From Christiangramia aestuarii (lineage in GTDB: Bacteria; Bacteroidota; Bacteroidia; Flavobacteriales; Flavobacteriaceae): a DNA stretch of 64,000 nt. The DNA is taken from NCBI RefSeq assembly GCF_009735585.1, contig NZ_VJVW01000001.1, forward strand, positions 667,698-731,697, written 5' to 3'. This document shows positions 1-8,465 of this stretch, piece after piece (position 1 is the first letter of the stretch; the number at the start of each line of letters is the position of its first letter). The translations under genes and the position numbers were made by a program. A model generated the notes under the pieces. That model did no database searches. It had not been told where the DNA came from and saw only the letters and a list, made by a program, of their open reading frames with translations.

Positions 1-1296
1 AGCACCAGGACCAACCAGAATGGACCCAAGGAATATGGCTTTCGAGGTAACGCCCGCAATTATGACCTGAATCGTGATTTTATAAAAGCCGACACCAAGA
101 ATGCGCAAACTTTTTACGAGATCTTTCATTACCTGGATCCCGATGTCTTTATAGACAATCATGTTAGTAATGGAGCAGATTACCAGTACACCCTTACCCA
201 TTTGTTCACTCAGCATGACAAACTTGGCGGCAACCTTGGCGAGTATGTTCAGAAAAAAATGATGCCGGCGCTGGAAGATTCACTTAAAGCCAAGGACTGG
301 GATATCACGCCCTATGTAAATGTTTTCAACGAGGTTCCCGAAAATGGCTTTACCCAGTTCATGGATACTCCACGTTATTCTACCGGGTACGCCACACTTT
401 GGAACACCCTGGGAATGATGGTAGAAACCCATATGCTGAAGCCCTATGATAAAAGGGTATATGGAACTTACGAACTTATGAGGTCCATGATCAAGATCAC
501 CGATGCTCAAAGCTCGGTCATTAAAGACCTTAGGAACCAGGCCCGAAGAAAATACCTTACAGATCGCAGTTATAACCTGAAATTCGAGGTGGACGAAGAA
601 AATCCAAGCAGCAGGGAATTCAAAGGTTATGAAGCCGAAAAGATCACCAGTGAGATCACTGGCCAGCAAAGACTCAAATACGATACGACCAAAGCCTTTA
701 ATAAAGAGATAAAGTATTACGATAATTTCAAGGTAAGCCAGGAGATCGAAATTCCTCGGGCTTACATTATTCCGCAGGGTTGGTGGCAGGTGATAGATCG
801 CCTTAAGATGAACGACATCAAGATGGAGCCACTGGAACGTGACACCATTATCAATGTAGAGGTTTATAAGATCGAGGAATATGAAACCAGCGAAACCGCC
901 TTCGAAGGCCATTACCCGCATAAGAATACTAAGGTAAGTCGAAGCCAAGAGGATGTAAGGTTTAGAAAAGGTGATCTTTTGATCACTACCTTCCAGGATG
1001 GAGCAAGATACCTTATTGAAACCCTGGAACCCGAAGCGGTGGACTCTTTCTTCAACTGGAATTTTTTCGATACGGTGCTTCAGCAGAAAGAAGGTTTTTC
1101 ACCATATGTTTTTGAAGACATAGCCCGAAAGATGCTTGAAAAAGACGAGGAATTAAAAAAAGAGTTTGAAAAGAAGAAAGATAGTGATTCCGAATTCAGC
1201 AATGACTGGTATGCCCAGCTGGACTGGCTGTATAAAAGGTCTGCTAACTATGAAGCGGCTCACCTACGCTACCCGGTCTTCAGACTTCCCCGCTAG
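1..1296 (+). CDS. M14-family zinc carboxypeptidase, 5-prime truncated by window edge
   Basis: The reading frame is open from base 1 and ends at TAG 1294-1296, so about 431 C-terminal residues are visible. The first visible part carries the M14-like block N-Y-D-L-N-R-D-F and then D-N-H-V-S-N-G-A-D-Y-Q-Y, where the His is the expected third zinc ligand; the HxxE motif would lie upstream of the window. In this family a secreted or periplasmic enzyme removes C-terminal residues from peptides. No signal peptide can be judged because the N-terminus is missing. Its last 33 bases overlap the 3-prime end of the NUDIX gene on the other strand. The family call is firm; the substrate is unknown. Confidence 0.85.
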   Translation, partial: STRTNQNGPKEYGFRGNARNYDLNRDFIKADTKNAQTFYEIFHYLDPDVFIDNHVSNGADYQYTLTHLFTQHDKLGGNLGEYVQKKMMPALEDSLKAKDWDITPYVNVFNEVPENGFTQFMDTPRYSTGYATLWNTLGMMVETHMLKPYDKRVYGTYELMRSMIKITDAQSSVIKDLRNQARRKYLTDRSYNLKFEVDEENPSSREFKGYEAEKITSEITGQQRLKYDTTKAFNKEIKYYDNFKVSQEIEIPRAYIIPQGWWQVIDRLKMNDIKMEPLERDTIINVEVYKIEEYETSETAFEGHYPHKNTKVSRSQEDVRFRKGDLLITTFQDGARYLIETLEPEAVDSFFNWNFFDTVLQQKEGFSPYVFEDIARKMLEKDEELKKEFEKKKDSDSEFSNDWYAQLDWLYKRSANYEAAHLRYPVFRLPR

Positions 1297-1887
1297 GTAT
1301 TTTTCAGAAAAAAGCATTTTAATATTCGCGTAGGATTTGGTGAGGGCCTTCCGGCTCTTCTCAAAATTCTTCCACTTGACCTTTTTGATGCCTTCCTTCG
1401 TTTCCGGGATGAGCTCGCCATCGTATTCGGTATACATTTCGAACCAGTGGGTTTCTTTAAGCCTAAGTTTGCCCTTTCGTTTAAAAACGTGGTAAGTACG
1501 GGTAATAAACTTGGTGATCTGTAATCCTTCTACCCCGGTCTCTTCTTCAACCTCCCTGATCGCCGCATCCTGGATACTTTCTTTCTTTTCGGTCTTACCC
1601 TTCGGAAGGTCCCAGCGGTGATTCCTGTAAATAAAAAGGATCTCTTTATTCTGGTTGACCACCATTCCACCTGCTGCAGTGACCACTTTCATTTTCTTAA
1701 ATAGCAATTTTAAAAGCTTGGTCTCATCATGATGATAGAGATTTACGTAGAGCAATTTCCCCTTGAGGATCTTCCTGATCACTTTTTTAAGCCGAACCGT
1801 CTTTAATGGAAAGGATGTATATTTTTCCCCAATTTCTTCTTTTGTTGAAACGATTATGGGAATATCATTCACAAAAACTTTATACAT
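1264..1887 (-). CDS. NUDIX hydrolase
   Basis: This 207-residue protein has a complete Nudix box (G-K-T-E-K-K-E ... R-E-V-E-E-E-T-G-V) in its middle third, preceded by W-D-L-P-K-G, a typical arrangement for hydrolases of nucleoside-diphosphate-linked compounds. An N-terminal region of about 65 residues precedes the Nudix fold. The start M-Y-K-V-F-V-N-D is kept because Flavobacteriaceae relatives beside pyrE begin in the same way (from memory). The start codon lies only 8 bases from the divergent pyrE start, and the 3-prime end overlaps the upstream peptidase convergently. The substrate cannot be told from sequence. Confidence 0.88.
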   Translation of the reverse strand: MYKVFVNDIPIIVSTKEEIGEKYTSFPLKTVRLKKVIRKILKGKLLYVNLYHHDETKLLKLLFKKMKVVTAAGGMVVNQNKEILFIYRNHRWDLPKGKTEKKESIQDAAIREVEEETGVEGLQITKFITRTYHVFKRKGKLRLKETHWFEMYTEYDGELIPETKEGIKKVKWKNFEKSRKALTKSYANIKMLFSEKYLAGKSEDRVA

Positions 1888-1890
1888 TTG
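1883..1890 (+). promoter_or_regulatory. Bacteroidota-type -7 box (TACATTTG) before pyrE
   Basis: TACATTTG fits the phylum consensus TAnnTTTG and lies just before the pyrE ATG at 1896, so the transcript would be nearly leaderless. I find no TTTG at the expected 19-21 base distance upstream. The box overlaps the start codon of the divergent NUDIX gene. Confidence 0.4.
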
Positions 1891-1895
1891 CAGCT

Positions 1896-2540
1896 ATGAT
1901 TTTGAATAAAGAAACAGCAAAAAAGACTGCTGAGCTTTTGTTGCAAATTAAAGCAATAAAATTAGAACCACAACAACCATTTACCTGGGCCAGCGGTTGG
2001 AAGTCACCAATATACTGTGACAACCGAATTATTCTGTCATATCCGATGATCAGAAATTACGTAAGAGAGAACTTCGCCAGACAGATCGAAGACAAGTATG
2101 GCAAACCAGATGTGATCGCCGCCGTAGCTACCGGAGCTATTGGAATCGGGATGCTGGTTGCAGAATACCTGAGTCTTCCTTTTGCCTATGTTAGACCAGA
2201 ACCAAAAGGTCATGGCAGGCAGAACCAGATCGAAGGAAACCTGGAGGAAGGTCAGACGGTGGTAGTCATTGAAGACCTTATAAGTACAGGTAACAGCAGC
2301 CTAAACGCGGTAAAGGCCCTGAATGAGGCCGGAGCCAATGTAAAAGGCATGTTCGCGATTTTCACTTACGGATTCGATACTTCCATTGAAAATTTCAAGG
2401 AAGCCGAAGTGGAACTACACACCCTTAGTGACTACGAAAACCTGATCGAAACAGCCCAGAATACTAACTATATAAATACCGAGGAGGCAGCCATTCTTCG
2501 CAAATGGAGAGAAGACCCTGCTAACTGGAAACCATCATAA
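1896..2540 (+). CDS. pyrE: Orotate phosphoribosyltransferase
   Basis: PyrE joins orotate to PRPP to make orotidine 5-phosphate in de novo pyrimidine synthesis. The 214-residue product starts M-I-L-N-K-E-T-A; a longer frame begins at 1806 but runs through the antisense NUDIX gene and adds residues foreign to the family. The PRPP-binding signature V-V-V-I-E-D-L-I-S-T-G-N-S is intact, as are W-K-S-P-I-Y-C-D-N-R and the flexible-loop region R-P-E-P-K-G-H-G. The stop codon overlaps the next ATG by one base (TAATG), so the SRPBCC gene is probably co-translated. Confidence 0.95.
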   Translation: MILNKETAKKTAELLLQIKAIKLEPQQPFTWASGWKSPIYCDNRIILSYPMIRNYVRENFARQIEDKYGKPDVIAAVATGAIGIGMLVAEYLSLPFAYVRPEPKGHGRQNQIEGNLEEGQTVVVIEDLISTGNSSLNAVKALNEAGANVKGMFAIFTYGFDTSIENFKEAEVELHTLSDYENLIETAQNTNYINTEEAAILRKWREDPANWKPS

Positions 2541-2932
2541 TGAAATTAGAAAGCCCAAAAGTAACCGCTGATAAAAGTCAGCAAGAAATGTTTCAATTTT
2601 TAACCAACGTAGAGAACTACGAGCAGATCATGCCAGAGAGCAAGGAAAAGTTCAAGGTTCTTTCAGAAGACACTTTCCTTTTTCAATTAAAGGGAATGCC
2701 AGAGATCAGACTAAAGATCGTGGAAACGCAGGAGCCGGAACTAGTAGTTCTTGGGTCTACCTCAGACAAATTCCCTTTTAAATTAAATACACATATTGCC
2801 GACGCAGGTGCAAACCAAAGCGAGGTGAATATGGATTTTGAAGGAAACTTCAACCCCATGATGAGCATGATGATCAAAGGCCCGTTGAAGAAATTCATTA
2901 CTGCCCTTACCGAAAACATCGGGAAGCTTTAA
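2540..2932 (+). CDS. SRPBCC (START-like) family protein
   Basis: This 130-residue soluble protein has the size and pattern of a small helix-grip SRPBCC domain: an N-terminal strand (K-L-E-S-P-K-V), a helix with F-L-T-N-V-E-N-Y-E-Q-I-M-P, alternating strands and a long C-terminal helix ending K-F-I-T-A-L-T-E-N-I. It has no signal peptide and no catalytic residues that I recognise. It is coupled to pyrE by a one-base overlap. Relatives sit beside pyrE in other Flavobacteriia (from memory), which hints at a conserved but unknown role, perhaps binding a hydrophobic ligand. Confidence 0.8.
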   Translation: MKLESPKVTADKSQQEMFQFLTNVENYEQIMPESKEKFKVLSEDTFLFQLKGMPEIRLKIVETQEPELVVLGSTSDKFPFKLNTHIADAGANQSEVNMDFEGNFNPMMSMMIKGPLKKFITALTENIGKL

Positions 2933-2958
2933 GCAGTTTCAAAATCGAATAATTAAAG

Positions 2959-2983
2959 GCCGGATATTTTTCCGGCTTTTTTT
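2959..2983. terminator. Bidirectional rho-independent terminator (pyrE operon / birA)
   Basis: The stem GCCGGA/TCCGGC (2959-2964 and 2971-2976) is followed by a T-run to the right and preceded by A residues to the left. It serves the two convergent transcripts ending at 2932 and 2986. Confidence 0.85.
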
Positions 2984-2985
2984 AT

Positions 2986-3717
2986 TTAGTAAAGCAACTG
3001 GATCTCTTTAAGATCGAAAGTCTTAAAGACCGCGTCTTCTATTTCCAGATTGAGCTTACCTTCAGTGGTTACTCCCCTGATGATACCGTTGAATTTATTT
3101 CTCGCAGTATCCTCGAAACTGGAAACAACGTTAAGCCTGAACATGTGACCGGCGTATTCTTCAAGGATGTCTTCAGTAGTTCTGTGCGGTAATTCTTTCA
3201 AATTTCTTTCAATGCGTGCCACAAGATTTTCCAGCAGTTCATCAAGGTCATAGTCCTTCCCCGTCACTTTTTTAAGTGAGCCTGCGCGGGGCAGATCTTC
3301 AAAATCCTGCTGGTTCACATTCAGTCCAATCCCGATGACACTCGCTACGATGCCCTCGGTTTTCAGGATATTTTCAATAAGGATACCGCCTATCTTGTTC
3401 TTTGCTGACAGAATGTCGTTAGGCCATTTCACGCTTAGATCGGGAATTTCATATTCCTTCAGCACCTCAAGAACGGCCAGGGAAACCGTGGCGCTAAGCA
3501 GAAAATGACGGGAAATATTCAATTTCTGCTGGGGGTACAGGATACTGAAAGTTAGGTTCTCCCCCGCCCTGGACATCCAGTTAGAACCCCGCTGCCCTCT
3601 TCCAGAAGTCTGGATGATCGCGCGAACACACACCGGTTCAAAATCTTTATTGCCTTCGTAAAACTTCCGAACAAACGAATTCGTGGAATCAATGGCATTA
3701 ACTTTGATTATACGCAT
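2986..3717 (-). CDS. birA: Biotin--[acetyl-CoA-carboxylase] ligase
   Basis: The enzyme activates biotin with ATP and attaches it to the biotin carrier domain of carboxylases. The catalytic signature G-R-G-Q-R-G-S-N-W is present near residue 50, followed by V-K-W-P-N-D-I and K-I-G-G-I-L-I-E, typical of class I ligases. At 243 residues it lacks the N-terminal helix-turn-helix of E. coli BirA, so it should be a ligase without repressor function. I take M-R-I-I-K-V-N-A-I-D-S-T-N-S as the start; a longer version from 3759 adds 14 residues with no family support. It is divergent from rsfS across 92 bases. Confidence 0.93.
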   Translation of the reverse strand: MRIIKVNAIDSTNSFVRKFYEGNKDFEPVCVRAIIQTSGRGQRGSNWMSRAGENLTFSILYPQQKLNISRHFLLSATVSLAVLEVLKEYEIPDLSVKWPNDILSAKNKIGGILIENILKTEGIVASVIGIGLNVNQQDFEDLPRAGSLKKVTGKDYDLDELLENLVARIERNLKELPHRTTEDILEEYAGHMFRLNVVSSFEDTARNKFNGIIRGVTTEGKLNLEIEDAVFKTFDLKEIQLLY

Positions 3718-3783
3718 ATAAAAGTATAAGAGATAAGGCGTTAAATCTTCTGCAAACAATCTCTTTAAAAGAGCAAAAAATGA

Positions 3784-3791
3784 TAAATTTG
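3784..3791 (+). promoter_or_regulatory. -7 box (TAAATTTG) before rsfS
   Basis: TAAATTTG matches TAnnTTTG and sits 18 bases before the rsfS ATG in the divergent birA-rsfS gap. No clear -33 TTTG is seen at the expected spacing. Confidence 0.5.
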
Positions 3792-3809
3792 CGTAAATAA
3801 ATTAATTTA

Positions 3810-4181
3810 ATGTCAGAAAAGGAAAAAAACAGCGATCAACTTATTGCACATATTATAAAAGGGATAGAGGAAGTTAAAGGTAATGATATTGATATCCTGG
3901 ACCTTAGAGAGATCGAAAACACCGTTTGTGATTATTTCATTATTTGTAACGGTACTTCCAATACACAGGTTAACGCCATAGTCAATTCCATACAAAAAAC
4001 AGTTAGTAAAAACCTGAAAGACAAACCATGGCATATTGAAGGTTCTGAAAATGCCGAATGGGTGCTTATGGACTATGTGAACGTAGTAGTTCACGTTTTC
4101 CAGAAACATATCAGGGAATTTTACGATATTGAGAGCCTATGGGGGGATGCAAAGATCACTTCCATAGAAACAAGTTATTAA
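3810..4181 (+). CDS. rsfS: Ribosomal silencing factor RsfS
   Basis: RsfS (YbeB/Iojap family) binds ribosomal protein uL14 and blocks subunit joining under nutrient limitation. The 123 residues show the family core: D-I-L-D-L-R-E-I, D-Y-F-I-I-C-N-G-T-S-N-T-Q-V, W-H-I-E-G and the terminal V-V-V-H-V-F-Q ... R-E-F-Y-D-I-E-S-L-W-G-D-A. The size is normal. It is followed by ftsH after 23 bases and probably shares its transcript. Confidence 0.95.
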   Translation: MSEKEKNSDQLIAHIIKGIEEVKGNDIDILDLREIENTVCDYFIICNGTSNTQVNAIVNSIQKTVSKNLKDKPWHIEGSENAEWVLMDYVNVVVHVFQKHIREFYDIESLWGDAKITSIETSY

Positions 4182-4204
4182 ATCCAAATCATTAGAACGA
4201 CAGA

Positions 4205-6265
4205 ATGGCGAATCAAAAACCAAAGAAAAAATTAGATCCCAAAAAACCTAAATTTAGTGCCTACTGGATTTATGCTGCGATCATCATCATATTTCTAGGC
4301 CTTAATTTATTTGGTGATGGAGGTTTTTCTGAACCTGCCAAAACTAACCCGGCAGAATTTAAAGAATATCTGCGCAACGGTGATGTGAAGAAAGTTGAGA
4401 TCATCAACCGCAACCAGGCCCGGGTATACCTTACCGAAGAGGCCAAGCAAAAAGATATACATAAAAAGAACATAGACCCCGAGTTTCTCCCAACCGGAGA
4501 ATCTCCAACCTATAGTTTCCAGTTCGGAGACCTTCAGAACTTTGAGAATGACATCAACGAGATCAAAAAAGAGAGTAACCTGGATACGGTGGTCACTTAT
4601 GATACCTCGAGTGATGTGATAGGAGAGCTTTTCTGGGCACTACTGCCATTCATTCTTATTATAGGGGTCTGGATCTTCATAATGAGAAAAATGAGCTCAG
4701 GTGCCGGCGGAGGTGCCGGAGGGCAGATCTTTAATATTGGTAAATCCAAGGCCAAACTTTTTGACCAGAATACAGATGTCAAGACTTCTTTTAAAGATGT
4801 TGCCGGATTAGAAGGAGCAAAAGAAGAGGTACAGGAGATCGTGGATTTCCTGAAACAACCTGAGAAATATACCGCTCTTGGTGGAAAGATCCCGAAAGGA
4901 GCGCTACTGGTAGGACCTCCGGGAACTGGTAAAACCTTGTTAGCAAAAGCCGTTGCCGGTGAAGCCAAGGTACCTTTCTTCTCACTTTCAGGTTCAGATT
5001 TCGTGGAAATGTTTGTAGGAGTTGGTGCTTCCAGGGTTAGAGACCTTTTCAAACAGGCTAAGGAAAAATCACCTTCTATCATTTTCATCGATGAGATAGA
5101 CGCCATTGGTAGAGCCAGGGGAAAAAGCAATTTTTCAGGTTCAAATGATGAACGTGAGAACACCCTGAACCAGCTACTTACTGAAATGGATGGTTTTGGA
5201 ACGAACACCAATGTGATCGTGATCGCTGCGACCAACCGTGCAGACGTTCTGGATAAGGCCTTAATGAGAGCTGGACGTTTTGACAGGCAGATCTATGTAG
5301 ACCTTCCAGATCTGAACGAAAGAAAAGAGATCTTTGAGGTTCACCTTAAACCACTTAAAAAGGTTTCAGATGAACTGGATATAGAATTTTTAGCTAAGCA
5401 AACTCCAGGTTTCTCCGGAGCCGACATTGCTAATGTATGTAACGAAGCAGCGCTTATCGCGGCTAGAAAAGGCAATAAAGCGGTGGGGAAACAGGACTTC
5501 CTGGATGCGGTAGACCGTATCGTTGGTGGTCTTGAAAAGAAAAACAAGATCATTACCCCTGCGGAGAAGAAAGCCATTGCTTTCCACGAAGCCGGACACG
5601 CCACGGTGAGCTGGATGCTGGAACATGCTGCCCCGCTAGTTAAGGTTACTATAGTACCAAGGGGACAATCCCTGGGTGCAGCCTGGTACCTTCCGGAAGA
5701 GAGACTTATTGTTAGACCTGAACAAATGCTGGACGAGATGTGTGCCGCACTTGGTGGGCGAGCTGCCGAAAAAGTGATCTTCAACAAGATCTCCACCGGG
5801 GCCTTGAGCGACCTTGAAAAAGTGACCAAGCAGGCCAGAGCCATGGTTACCATTTACGGTCTTAACGATGCTGTGGGTAACCTTACCTATTACGATTCTT
5901 CGGGACAGAGTGAATATAACTTCACCAAGCCTTATAGTGAAAAGACTTCAGAATTGATAGATAAAGAGATCTCGAACCTTATCGAGGCTCAATATGCACG
6001 TGCCCTGGACCTTTTAGAACATAATAAGGACAAGCTTACCGAGCTGGCTGAAATTCTTTTAGACAAGGAAGTTATTTTCAAAGATGATCTTGAAAAGATC
6101 TTCGGAAAGCGCCCTTTTGAAAAAGAAAAGGAAGAAGGAAAGCCTGTAAAAGAGAAAAACACTCTTCCGGCAAAGGATGAAAACGAGAAGGAATCTGAGT
6201 CTTCAGAGGGAAAAGATACAGATGAAGAAGGAAAATTGACCGAAAACAATTCGGTTAATAAGTAG
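4205..6265 (+). CDS. ftsH: ATP-dependent zinc metalloprotease FtsH
   Basis: FtsH is a membrane-anchored AAA+ protease that extracts and degrades membrane and short-lived cytosolic proteins. In its 686 residues I see two membrane spans (about 18-36 and 143-161) flanking a periplasmic domain, Walker A G-P-P-G-T-G-K-T at 237-244, Walker B I-I-F-I-D-E at 292-297, the second region of homology around 342-360 (A-T-N-R ... R-A-G-R-F-D-R) and the zinc site H-E-A-G-H at 461-465. The C-terminal 50 residues are a charged Glu/Lys-rich tail of low complexity. It ends at a perfect 17-bp terminator stem. Confidence 0.97.
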   Translation: MANQKPKKKLDPKKPKFSAYWIYAAIIIIFLGLNLFGDGGFSEPAKTNPAEFKEYLRNGDVKKVEIINRNQARVYLTEEAKQKDIHKKNIDPEFLPTGESPTYSFQFGDLQNFENDINEIKKESNLDTVVTYDTSSDVIGELFWALLPFILIIGVWIFIMRKMSSGAGGGAGGQIFNIGKSKAKLFDQNTDVKTSFKDVAGLEGAKEEVQEIVDFLKQPEKYTALGGKIPKGALLVGPPGTGKTLLAKAVAGEAKVPFFSLSGSDFVEMFVGVGASRVRDLFKQAKEKSPSIIFIDEIDAIGRARGKSNFSGSNDERENTLNQLLTEMDGFGTNTNVIVIAATNRADVLDKALMRAGRFDRQIYVDLPDLNERKEIFEVHLKPLKKVSDELDIEFLAKQTPGFSGADIANVCNEAALIAARKGNKAVGKQDFLDAVDRIVGGLEKKNKIITPAEKKAIAFHEAGHATVSWMLEHAAPLVKVTIVPRGQSLGAAWYLPEERLIVRPEQMLDEMCAALGGRAAEKVIFNKISTGALSDLEKVTKQARAMVTIYGLNDAVGNLTYYDSSGQSEYNFTKPYSEKTSELIDKEISNLIEAQYARALDLLEHNKDKLTELAEILLDKEVIFKDDLEKIFGKRPFEKEKEEGKPVKEKNTLPAKDENEKESESSEGKDTDEEGKLTENNSVNK

Positions 6266-6280
6266 TGTAGAAGTTCAAGT

Positions 6281-6321
6281 AAAAAATCTGAAATTAAACA
6301 ATGGTTAATTTCAGATTTTTT
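6281..6321 (+). terminator. Terminator with perfect 17-bp stem after ftsH
   Basis: Bases 6281-6297 and 6305-6321 are exact reverse complements with a 7-base loop, flanked by A6 and T6. The last T is also the first base of a TAACTTTG promoter-like box. Confidence 0.9.
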
Positions 6322-6328
6322 AACTTTG
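6321..6328 (+). promoter_or_regulatory. -7 box (TAACTTTG) before LUD-cdsA-psd-ACBP run
   Basis: TAACTTTG matches TAnnTTTG and begins on the last base of the ftsH terminator, 34 bases before the LUD-domain ATG. The upstream part of any promoter would therefore lie inside the terminator stem. Confidence 0.45.
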
Positions 6329-6362
6329 ATAAAATGACTGTAAGAATCATACCCAAAACTCT

Positions 6363-6974
6363 ATGAATCTATTCAAGAGGTTTCTTAATCCCAAGTCCAA
6401 GGCAGACCAGGATCAGGATTTACCTGAGAATGCTGACAGAGGGAAATACATGCCGGAGGTAAAGCTACCTACCGATGAGCGATTCATGCTCAACTTTAAG
6501 AACAATGGCGGGAAATTCTTATACTGCGTAGATGATTCTGAAATCCAGGAAGCTTTTGACAATATTTTACTGGAGAATGACTGGTACGAGAAACAATGTT
6601 GTTGTTTCGATGAAAAGCTCAAAAGCAAATTTAGTGGGTTTAACCTGGAGTTCAATAAATCAGCGAATGCTGAATTCTTTTTATCTACCTGTGAATTTCT
6701 TGTAGCCAATGATGGCTCCATTTTAATATCTTCAAACCAGATCAAAGAGCGTAAACTTCACGATCTTCCCGCAAACTTTATAATATTATCCTCTACAAGT
6801 CAGCTTATAGACACCATCGGTGAAGGGCTAAGAGGCATCAAATTTAAGAACAAACAGCAAATCCCTTCCAACATCACCACCATAAAGAATTTTGAAACTC
6901 AAAAAGAAGGTGATTTCATGAGTTACGGAAGTAGTACAAAAAACCTATATTTGCTGCTGCTGGAAGATCTGTAA
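6363..6974 (+). CDS. LUD-domain-like (lactate utilisation type) protein
   Basis: This 203-residue soluble protein has the C-terminal pattern of LUD/YkgG-type domains: A-E-F-F-L-S-T-C-E-F-L-V-A-N-D-G-S-I-L-I-S-S, then L-P-A-N-F-I-I-L-S-S-T-S-Q-L. Its sequence E-K-Q-C-C-C-F-D carries three adjacent cysteines. There is no [4Fe-4S] ferredoxin motif and no LutA/LutB partner here, so lactate oxidation is not supported. It lies 3 bases before cdsA and in front of psd, an arrangement I recall from other Flavobacteriia, so a link to the membrane-lipid or FtsH branch is possible. Function unknown. Confidence 0.7.
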   Translation: MNLFKRFLNPKSKADQDQDLPENADRGKYMPEVKLPTDERFMLNFKNNGGKFLYCVDDSEIQEAFDNILLENDWYEKQCCCFDEKLKSKFSGFNLEFNKSANAEFFLSTCEFLVANDGSILISSNQIKERKLHDLPANFIILSSTSQLIDTIGEGLRGIKFKNKQQIPSNITTIKNFETQKEGDFMSYGSSTKNLYLLLLEDL

Positions 6975-6977
6975 TTT

Positions 6978-7814
6978 ATGAGGGAAACCATTATTCGAAC
7001 TGTTTCGGGATTGTTATATACATCCATATTGGTTGCTTCCATCCTGTCTTCCGAAATAATCTTTATCTGCCTTTTTTACCTGTTAAGCCTGGTTTGCCTG
7101 GTAGAAATGCAGAAACTTCTTAGGCTTAAAAGCTATGCGCTTTACTTTTTACAGGCCCTGCTTTTCTATCTTTTCAGCTTTTTGAAATTCAACCAGGACG
7201 CGACCATACTGCTACTACTTATCACCGTTTTCGTGAATTTATTCCTGGTAAAAGATTTACTGGTGGTTAAAAAGATACCTGTATTCGAAAAGAAGAAGTA
7301 TATCATTATTATTTTCTACCTGATATCTTCTACTATTTTCCTTACCCTTATTCCAACCATTGAAGGTGTATTTATACCTAAGCTGGTTATAGGAATTTTC
7401 TTCCTTATCTGGACCAACGATACCTTCGCCTATTTGGTAGGTAAGAATTTTGGAAAACGAAAACTTTACGAAAAGATCTCCCCGAACAAGACCATAGAAG
7501 GTTTTCTTGGTGGCCTGGTCTTTACCTGCCTTATGAGCTACGCCATCTGGTATTACAGCCCAATGTTCCCTACAAAATTAGCGGATTTTGGGAAGTTCAA
7601 CACTCCAGGCATCTGGCTGGGAATGGCCATTATCATCAGTATTTTCGGTACCCTGGGAGACCTTATCCAGTCGAAATTCAAAAGACAGGCGGGCGTAAAA
7701 GACAGCGGAAAACTAATGCCGGGACATGGAGGATTGTTTGACAGGCTGGATAGTATTATCTTTGCAAGCCCATTTATTTACGCTTACTTATATATATTGA
7801 ACTATGTTTCATAA
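6978..7814 (+). CDS. cdsA: Phosphatidate cytidylyltransferase
   Basis: CdsA makes CDP-diacylglycerol from phosphatidate and CTP, the branch point of phospholipid synthesis. The 278-residue protein is almost entirely hydrophobic with about seven to eight membrane spans and ends with the family signature: S-K-F-K-R-Q-A-G-V-K-D-S-G, then P-G-H-G-G-L-F-D-R-L-D-S. Its last 11 bases overlap psd, which acts two steps later in phosphatidylethanolamine synthesis, so the two are probably translationally coupled. Confidence 0.95.
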   Translation: MRETIIRTVSGLLYTSILVASILSSEIIFICLFYLLSLVCLVEMQKLLRLKSYALYFLQALLFYLFSFLKFNQDATILLLLITVFVNLFLVKDLLVVKKIPVFEKKKYIIIIFYLISSTIFLTLIPTIEGVFIPKLVIGIFFLIWTNDTFAYLVGKNFGKRKLYEKISPNKTIEGFLGGLVFTCLMSYAIWYYSPMFPTKLADFGKFNTPGIWLGMAIIISIFGTLGDLIQSKFKRQAGVKDSGKLMPGHGGLFDRLDSIIFASPFIYAYLYILNYVS

Positions 7815-8460
7815 AGAAGGATACAAAATAATGACTGTAACGGCGATCATCCTGATCGCTATAAATATGATCACCTACAGTTTGATCAATGTATACTGGG
7901 TGAAATTTGCCATCCTGGTCGTTTCGATCCTTTTCTTCCTGCTAATCATTCAGTTCTTCAGGAACCCAAAAAGAACGACCTCCCATAACAACAAGCATAT
8001 TATTGCTCCAGTAGACGGAAAAGTGGTTGCCATAGAAGAAGTCTACGAAAAAGAATATTTCAAGGATAACAGGCTACAGATCTCGATCTTTATGTCGCCA
8101 ATCAATGTGCACGTGACCAGACATCCTGTTGGAGGGAAGGTCACTTACAGCAAATATCATCCAGGAAAATTCCTTGTAGCCTGGCACCCTAAGTCCAGCG
8201 AGGAGAATGAAAGAACTACGGTAGTCGTTAAGAACGAGCTTGCCGGTGAGATCATGTACCGACAGATTGCCGGTGCATTGGCTAAGAGAATCGTAAATTA
8301 CGCTGAAGTAGACGCTGAAGTCGTTCAGGGAAGCGACAGTGGATTTATTAAATTTGGTAGTAGAGTAGATGTATTTGTTCCTGTGGGAACAAAGGTGAAT
8401 GTTGAGATTAACCAAAAAGTAAAAGGAGGAGTTAGCGTAATAGCTGATGTTGCCTCCTAG
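7804..8460 (+). CDS. psd: Phosphatidylserine decarboxylase (short type)
   Basis: Psd decarboxylates phosphatidylserine to phosphatidylethanolamine using a pyruvoyl group formed by self-cleavage. At 218 residues this is the short form, with two membrane spans at about 10-50, A-P-V-D-G-K-V, the block S-P-I-N-V-H-V-T-R-H-P-V-G-G, and the cleavage site F-G-S-R with Gly185-Ser186. The usual motif is L-G-S-S/T, so the Arg after Ser is a variation, though Gly-Ser is intact. The start overlaps cdsA by 11 bases; a second ATG at 7831 is a less likely start. Confidence 0.93.
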   Translation: MFHKEGYKIMTVTAIILIAINMITYSLINVYWVKFAILVVSILFFLLIIQFFRNPKRTTSHNNKHIIAPVDGKVVAIEEVYEKEYFKDNRLQISIFMSPINVHVTRHPVGGKVTYSKYHPGKFLVAWHPKSSEENERTTVVVKNELAGEIMYRQIAGALAKRIVNYAEVDAEVVQGSDSGFIKFGSRVDVFVPVGTKVNVEINQKVKGGVSVIADVAS

Positions 8461-8465
8461 AAATT

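Noticed and set aside
280-948. Antisense frame within the M14 peptidase
   Set aside because: Lies fully inside a recognised gene and has no recognisable motif.
4597-5235. Long antisense reading frame inside ftsH
   Set aside because: It mirrors the ftsH codons, shows Ser/Pro-rich nonsense and no start context; conserved AAA+ and zinc motifs are on the other strand.
6363-6974. A lactate-utilisation operon
   Set aside because: Only one LUD-like protein is present, with no LutA/LutB or ferredoxin partner.
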